A stretch of 8,336 nt of DNA from MGIIb-O2 sp002494975. GTDB lineage: Archaea > Thermoplasmatota > Poseidoniia > Poseidoniales > Thalassarchaeaceae. The translations under genes and the position numbers were made by a program. The stretch spans positions 1 through 8,336 of the forward strand of contig JAOMRN010000014.1 in the NCBI GenBank assembly GCA_028355015.1, given 5' to 3'. Positions 5,659-8,336 of the stretch are shown piece by piece; positions within the stretch are counted from its first letter, which is position 1, and each line of letters opens with the position of its first letter. The notes beneath the pieces are model-generated. The model saw only the letters and a program-made list of their open reading frames with translations. It did not search any database and was not told where the DNA came from.

Positions 5659-6110
5659 TGGTAATGAGGATTAGAAGATTTGTTGAAACTGATACTGGCC
5701 ACCGAGTACCTAATCATAAGAGTAAATGCCGACATATGCATGGACATAGATATCGATGGGAGGCAGAGATTGAAGGTGAAATTATCAGTGATAAAGGCTC
5801 TTCAGATGAAGGGATGGTGATGGATTTCTCAGACGTTTCAGATATTTTAAACAAATATATTCATGATGTTGTAGATCATTCATTCATTGTTTACGAAAAA
5901 GATCATGAGGCGTTAGAAGCCCTTTCACTATTAGGGGAAAATCATAGAACATTTGTAGTATCTTTCATTCCAACAGCAGAAAATTTAGCGAAATGGGCCT
6001 TTGAACAAATAGAACCGCATATTGTTTCTAAATATGAACAAAAATTACGATTAGTTGCATTCAACGTAAGAGAAACTCCGAAATCTTGGGCTTCATGGAA
6101 AAAGTATTAG
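5658..6110 (+). CDS. queD: 6-carboxy-5,6,7,8-tetrahydropterin synthase (PTPS family)
   Basis: The 150-residue enzyme converts dihydroneopterin triphosphate, the FolE product, into 6-carboxytetrahydropterin, the QueE substrate. Zinc ligands are His15 in TDTGHRVPNH and His28 and His30 in HMHGH. The catalytic Cys24 precedes that motif with the usual spacing, Asp73-His74 (VVDHSF) supply the rest of the triad, and Glu108 in PTAENLAKWAFE is the pterin-anchoring glutamate. It is longer than the roughly 120 residues of the E. coli protein, mainly from an insertion after Asp73-His74 (about 80-100), a form also seen in other PTPS-family members. The start overlaps the queC-msrB stop by one base. It closes the operon: its stop overlaps the convergent methyltransferase gene by three bases, with a T-tract immediately beyond. 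Confidence 0.94.
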   Translation: MVMRIRRFVETDTGHRVPNHKSKCRHMHGHRYRWEAEIEGEIISDKGSSDEGMVMDFSDVSDILNKYIHDVVDHSFIVYEKDHEALEALSLLGENHRTFVVSFIPTAENLAKWAFEQIEPHIVSKYEQKLRLVAFNVRETPKSWASWKKY

Positions 6111-6904
6111 TCTTTTTTAGAAATAATATCATTCCATAACTCAGGATTTTGAGAAAAATATTCGAATGCAAGATTAGTTGTCTGTATTACCCCTAAAAGT
6201 CTATGGATTTCATCGTCCTTTGGCAAACCACGTAAAATCACTCTTTGTAATGTCTCATCTATCCCAGTTCTCCTAAATTCGATAGTTGGAATTAGTTCAG
6301 ATAACCTTGTAATTTCTTTTCTCAAGACAGTCTTGAGTTCGGATGAAAGAAGTTTTTCATTCAGAGAAACATCGGATGAGGGAGAGTTGTTGCGGTACCA
6401 TGCATAACAAATTACAGAAACAGCGTGACTTAAGTTCATGATTGGATAACCTGGCCAAGTTGGAATTGTTACCAATAAATCACATATTTTCAGTTCACTA
6501 TTCAGTAACCCCTTACCTTCAGGTCCGAAAATAATCGATACCTTCCCCTCGACATTAGTAAGTTGTTTAGGTAGATCTTCTGGTTCTAGAAAATGGCGAA
6601 AAGAAATCTTGCTACCCTGCTCTCTTTTCCCAGAAGTTCCAATTACAAGGCTAGAGTCAGAAACTGCGGATTCAATATCATCGTAAAATTTAGCATCATC
6701 TAACACTGATTGGGCGTGCTTAGCTCTATTCCTTACCTCTTCGGACCAATTACTATCTCTTCCTACTACTCTAAGTTCCGAAAATCCGAAATTTTTCATC
6801 GATCTAGCAACTGCACCAATATTACCGTCAAATTGGGGCCTTACGAGGACAATAGATACTCGTTCCGAATAAAATGGAGGTGGAACATCAAGCATTTCGC
6901 CCAT
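6107..6904 (-). CDS. trmJ: TrmJ-like SPOUT tRNA (cytidine/uridine-2'-O)-methyltransferase
   Basis: The 265-residue protein belongs to the SpoU/TrmH class of knotted SPOUT methyltransferases. Motif 1 is VRPQFDGNIGAVARSMKNFG with Asn28 and the catalytic-type Arg34. Motif 2 is IIFGPEGKGL (about 124-133). Motif 3 is PIMNLSHAVSVICY (about 154-167), which with motif 2 forms the SAM-binding trefoil knot. The NIGAVARSMKNFGF sequence, the KHAQSVLDDAKFYDD segment and a C-terminal helical extension (about 170-265) match TrmJ, which 2'-O-methylates tRNA position 32 in archaea. A related rRNA methyltransferase cannot be excluded. The ATG at 6904 is chosen; a TTG at 6913 and an ATG at 6895 are alternatives. 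A minus-strand TATTATT near 6935-6941 would put transcription start close to 6910, so a very short leader is possible. It lies 41 bases after rps17e and may also be read through from that operon. Confidence 0.87.
   Translation of the reverse strand: MGEMLDVPPPFYSERVSIVLVRPQFDGNIGAVARSMKNFGFSELRVVGRDSNWSEEVRNRAKHAQSVLDDAKFYDDIESAVSDSSLVIGTSGKREQGSKISFRHFLEPEDLPKQLTNVEGKVSIIFGPEGKGLLNSELKICDLLVTIPTWPGYPIMNLSHAVSVICYAWYRNNSPSSDVSLNEKLLSSELKTVLRKEITRLSELIPTIEFRRTGIDETLQRVILRGLPKDDEIHRLLGVIQTTNLAFEYFSQNPELWNDIISKKD
6113..6118 (+). terminator. Oligo-T tract ending the que operon
   Basis: Six consecutive T residues on the + strand begin two bases after the queD stop. Archaeal RNA polymerase terminates at such tracts without needing a hairpin. 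The tract lies inside the C-terminal codons of the convergent gene. On the opposite strand a run of five T (positions 6099-6103) follows the methyltransferase stop and could serve that gene in the same way. Confidence 0.5.
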
Positions 6905-6945
6905 CTGAATCAAATTCCCGACTTCAGAGATTAGAATAATACTAT

Positions 6946-7137
6946 CTAATCTACTCTACGTTGTTTGTAGCGAGTGATGTAACCTGCAATCCAGTTTCTC
7001 ATACGCTTGTTTGAAACATCAGTATACTCTGTGACGTAGTGTTTATTATTCTCAAAATCAGCATTAAACATATCTGGATATAGTTCAACTAATCTTAATG
7101 CCCTAATTTTGATGAATGATGGTCTAATATTACCCAT
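6946..7137 (-). CDS. rps17e: Small ribosomal subunit protein eS17 (S17e)
   Basis: The 63-residue protein is the archaeal/eukaryotic S17e, a small-subunit head protein with no bacterial counterpart. It shows the conserved start MGNIRPSFIKIRALRLVELY, the central DFENNK segment, the TDVSNKRMRNWIAGYITRY core and a basic tail, at the usual archaeal length of about 62-65 residues. Its ATG lies two bases after the rpl31e stop, and a strong GGAGG Shine-Dalgarno (minus strand, 7145-7149) seven bases upstream sits inside the last rpl31e codons. It is the last ribosomal gene of the cluster; many archaea have eIF6 after rpl31e instead. Confidence 0.95.
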   Translation of the reverse strand: MGNIRPSFIKIRALRLVELYPDMFNADFENNKHYVTEYTDVSNKRMRNWIAGYITRYKQRRVD

Positions 7138-7139
7138 AT

Positions 7140-7403
7140 TTAATCCTCCAGTAATTTAACTTCTAACGGGAACCCTTCTTCCCTTGTAACTTGTACACGT
7201 ATTTTCCTAGGTGGATTTTGCATTCCTCTAGCCCAAATTACATGGTTAATTGCTTCATCGATCCAAATCTCTTCTTCATCAGTTTTTTTCATATGCTGTG
7301 AAACATGCTTTTTGATCTGAGCCATAGCACGATTAGCTCTTCTTGTTCTTGGAACGGACCAAGCTGCGCGTAATGGTATTGTCATTTCTCTAACTTCTGC
7401 CAT
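7140..7403 (-). CDS. rpl31e: Large ribosomal subunit protein eL31 (L31e)
   Basis: The 87-residue protein is L31e, an archaeal/eukaryotic 50S protein near the polypeptide exit tunnel. The signatures are TIPLRAAWSVPRTRRANRA near the start, the middle IKKHVSQHMK, WIDEAINHVIWARGMQNPPRKIRVQV and the acidic end. Length and order of elements match archaeal members. Its GGTGA ribosome-binding site overlaps the stop codon of rpl39e: the final AGG-TGA of that gene provides the motif, six bases before the ATG at 7403. Translation of the two is therefore very likely coupled. Confidence 0.95.
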   Translation of the reverse strand: MAEVREMTIPLRAAWSVPRTRRANRAMAQIKKHVSQHMKKTDEEEIWIDEAINHVIWARGMQNPPRKIRVQVTREEGFPLEVKLLED

Positions 7404-7409
7404 ATTTAC

Positions 7410-7565
7410 TCACCTTTGTAGTTTAGATCTTCGCCACATATGCCTCTTAGGGTGGCTTGTAACATTTCTGTTAGTTCTGAGCATAACCCAAACAGGAACT
7501 CTACGATTCTGCTTTGTGACTTTATTCAGTCTTAGTTTCTTTGCTAGTGGTTTAACGCGAGCCAT
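7410..7565 (-). CDS. rpl39e: Large ribosomal subunit protein eL39 (L39e)
   Basis: This 51-residue, very basic protein reads MARVKPLAKKLRLNKVTKQN at the start, then RRVPVWVMLRTNR, then HPKRHMWRRSKLQR. That is the complete archaeal L39e, a small 50S protein in the wall of the exit tunnel; the K-Q-N-R-x-x-P-x-W-V and RHxWRRSKL patterns are diagnostic. It is easily missed because of its size. The ATG at 7565 has a GGTGA site (7570-7574 on the minus strand) four bases upstream, next to the rps19e stop at 7575. The rps19e-rpl39e-rpl31e order is common in archaea. Confidence 0.96.
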   Translation of the reverse strand: MARVKPLAKKLRLNKVTKQNRRVPVWVMLRTNRNVTSHPKRHMWRRSKLQR

Positions 7566-7574
7566 TTAATCACC

Positions 7575-8045
7575 TTAATATTTAGATAGTCCTGGGTATT
7601 TTTCTTCGGCTACTTCTCTAACTGAGTGTGCAACCTTATCCAAAAGAGCGTGCCCCTCTGGAGTCAACACCTTACCGAAGTTAACTGTATTAGCAGGATT
7701 CCACTTACTTGTAATCAAACCAGCTTCCGTTAATTGTTGTAAAACTGTTCTAGCTACATTTCTTGATCCTGCAGCCGCTCTAGTTGGCTTAACTCCTCTA
7801 TCTTTGGGTCCGCCAAATAATTGCGCCATGTGGTTTGCACCTATAGGGCCCTTCATCCCGACCTTGCGAAGAACCGCGGCGGAACGGATGAACCACCAGT
7901 CTTCTTGAGTAGGTGGCCTTTCACGGTGAATCCCTGTTTTAACGTACTCAGCCCATTCTGGAGGAGTTATTTGCTCTAATTCTTGAAGCTCAGAAGAAAG
8001 GCTGCCAATCAGTAAATCAGCTGGTACATCGTAATACGTGGTCAT
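7575..8045 (-). CDS. rps19e: Small ribosomal subunit protein eS19 (S19e)
   Basis: The 156-residue protein is S19e, an archaeal/eukaryotic 30S protein of the subunit head with a winged-helix-like fold. Diagnostic stretches are TTYYDVPADLLI at the start, ITPPEWAEYVKTGIHRERPP, DWWFIRSAAVLRKVGMKGPIG, the FGGPKDRGVKP loop, RTVLQQLTEAGLI and LTPEGHALLD. The start is the ATG at 8045. The frame stays open upstream to 8120, but the extra 25 residues have no family resemblance, and AAGGTGA (8050-8056 on the minus strand) stands four bases before the chosen ATG. It heads the minus-strand ribosomal operon and is transcribed away from the gene at 8125. Confidence 0.96.
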   Translation of the reverse strand: MTTYYDVPADLLIGSLSSELQELEQITPPEWAEYVKTGIHRERPPTQEDWWFIRSAAVLRKVGMKGPIGANHMAQLFGGPKDRGVKPTRAAAGSRNVARTVLQQLTEAGLITSKWNPANTVNFGKVLTPEGHALLDKVAHSVREVAEEKYPGLSKY

Positions 8046-8083
8046 ACTATCACCTTTGTGCGGACCGCCCGTCCTAGAGTCTG

Positions 8084-8090
8084 TATTTAA
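8084..8090 (-). promoter_or_regulatory. TATA-like element between rps19e and the divergent membrane-protein gene
   Basis: The minus strand reads TTAAATA, centred about 27 bases before a transcription start near 8060, which would leave a roughly 15-base leader holding the rps19e ribosome-binding site. On the + strand the same bases read TATTTAA, about 27 bases before 8114, just ahead of the ATG at 8125. The element could serve either or both genes of this 79-base divergent spacer. Confidence 0.45.
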
Positions 8091-8124
8091 CCGTGATGAC
8101 AAGAGACGACCGTAGCACACCGAG

Positions 8125-8336
8125 ATGTCATACCGTAAGTCTGTTCAACAAGTATTCAAAACCACTTCCCCAATCGTCAGCAATATGGAGAAGTCAATGT
8201 CACGCAACCCTAACATGTTGCGCACACTTATTGGAATGGGTTTAGTACTGATTATTATACTCGGTTATGCTGTGCATTCAAACACTGTCGACTCAGAATA
8301 TTATCTTTTTGAGACTTCTAATTCAGAAAGTAACCT
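8125..8336 (+). CDS. N-terminal part of a single-pass membrane or signal-anchored protein (3' truncated by window)
   Basis: The frame opens with ATG at 8125 after an in-frame TAG at 8113-8115 and remains open to the window edge, giving 70 complete codons. A basic, polar N-terminus (residues 1-33, KSVQQVFKTTSPIVSNMEKS) precedes one hydrophobic segment at about 34-50 (LIGMGLVLIIILGYAV). A polar Ser- and Glu-rich stretch follows. By the positive-inside rule the N-terminus stays in the cytoplasm and the rest is outside. There is no Shine-Dalgarno, so a leaderless or very short-leader message is likely. The family is not recognised. The divergent position opposite rps19e gives no functional clue. 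Confidence 0.7.
   Translation, partial: MSYRKSVQQVFKTTSPIVSNMEKSMSRNPNMLRTLIGMGLVLIIILGYAVHSNTVDSEYYLFETSNSESN

Noticed and set aside
8046..8120. 25-residue N-terminal extension of S19e
   Set aside because: It shows no S19e similarity, and the ATG at 8045 has an AAGGTGA site and begins the conserved TTYYDVPADLL segment.
1..8336. tRNA/rRNA genes, CRISPR arrays, insertion sequences, toxin-antitoxin pair around the RHH gene
   Set aside because: Coding density leaves no space for RNA genes, no repeated units or transposase motifs were seen, and the RHH gene has an enzyme operon rather than a toxin next to it.

Overview
The window is AT-rich archaeal DNA, gene-dense and almost without non-coding sequence. 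Ribosomal proteins S19e, L39e, L31e and S17e, which bacteria lack, fix the domain as Archaea. A propionate/methylmalonyl-CoA module, several bacterial-type enzymes (FolE, QueE, QueC, MsrB) and the absence of any thermophile-like composition suggest a planktonic marine euryarchaeon, perhaps a Marine Group II/III (Poseidoniales-like) lineage of Thermoplasmatota. That placement is inference; the domain assignment is firm.

Left region (1-3065, + strand): the C-terminal end of an unrecognised protein, then a SlyD-like FKBP prolyl isomerase with a His-rich tail, the catalytic large subunit of B12-dependent methylmalonyl-CoA mutase, methylmalonyl-CoA epimerase directly abutting it, and a small unrecognised helical protein. 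Epimerase and mutase convert (S)-methylmalonyl-CoA through the (R) epimer to succinyl-CoA. The cobalamin-binding small subunit is not in the window.

Middle region (3065-6118, + strand): a tight operon headed by a 54-residue ribbon-helix-helix regulator, then folE, queE, queC-msrB and queD. FolE, QueD, QueE and QueC together make preQ0 from GTP, the precursor of archaeosine (or queuosine) in tRNA. The regulator start lies one TATA-box distance downstream of a good box A, so the transcript is probably leaderless. An imperfect 10-bp inverted repeat overlaps that box and is a candidate operator. The QueC protein is the most unusual thing here: it is fused in frame to a complete MsrB methionine sulfoxide reductase, and all four cysteines of the usual QueC zinc site are replaced (Ser, Ser, Ser, Asp) while the ATP-binding PP-loop is intact.

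Right region (6107-8045, - strand): rps19e, rpl39e, rpl31e and rps17e packed with gaps of a few bases and with GGTGA or GGAGG ribosome-binding sites lying inside or at the ends of the preceding genes, followed by a TrmJ-like SPOUT tRNA methyltransferase that converges on queD with a 3-base overlap. At the right edge a divergent gene for a single-pass membrane protein begins and runs off the window. No RNA genes, CRISPR arrays or mobile elements were seen.
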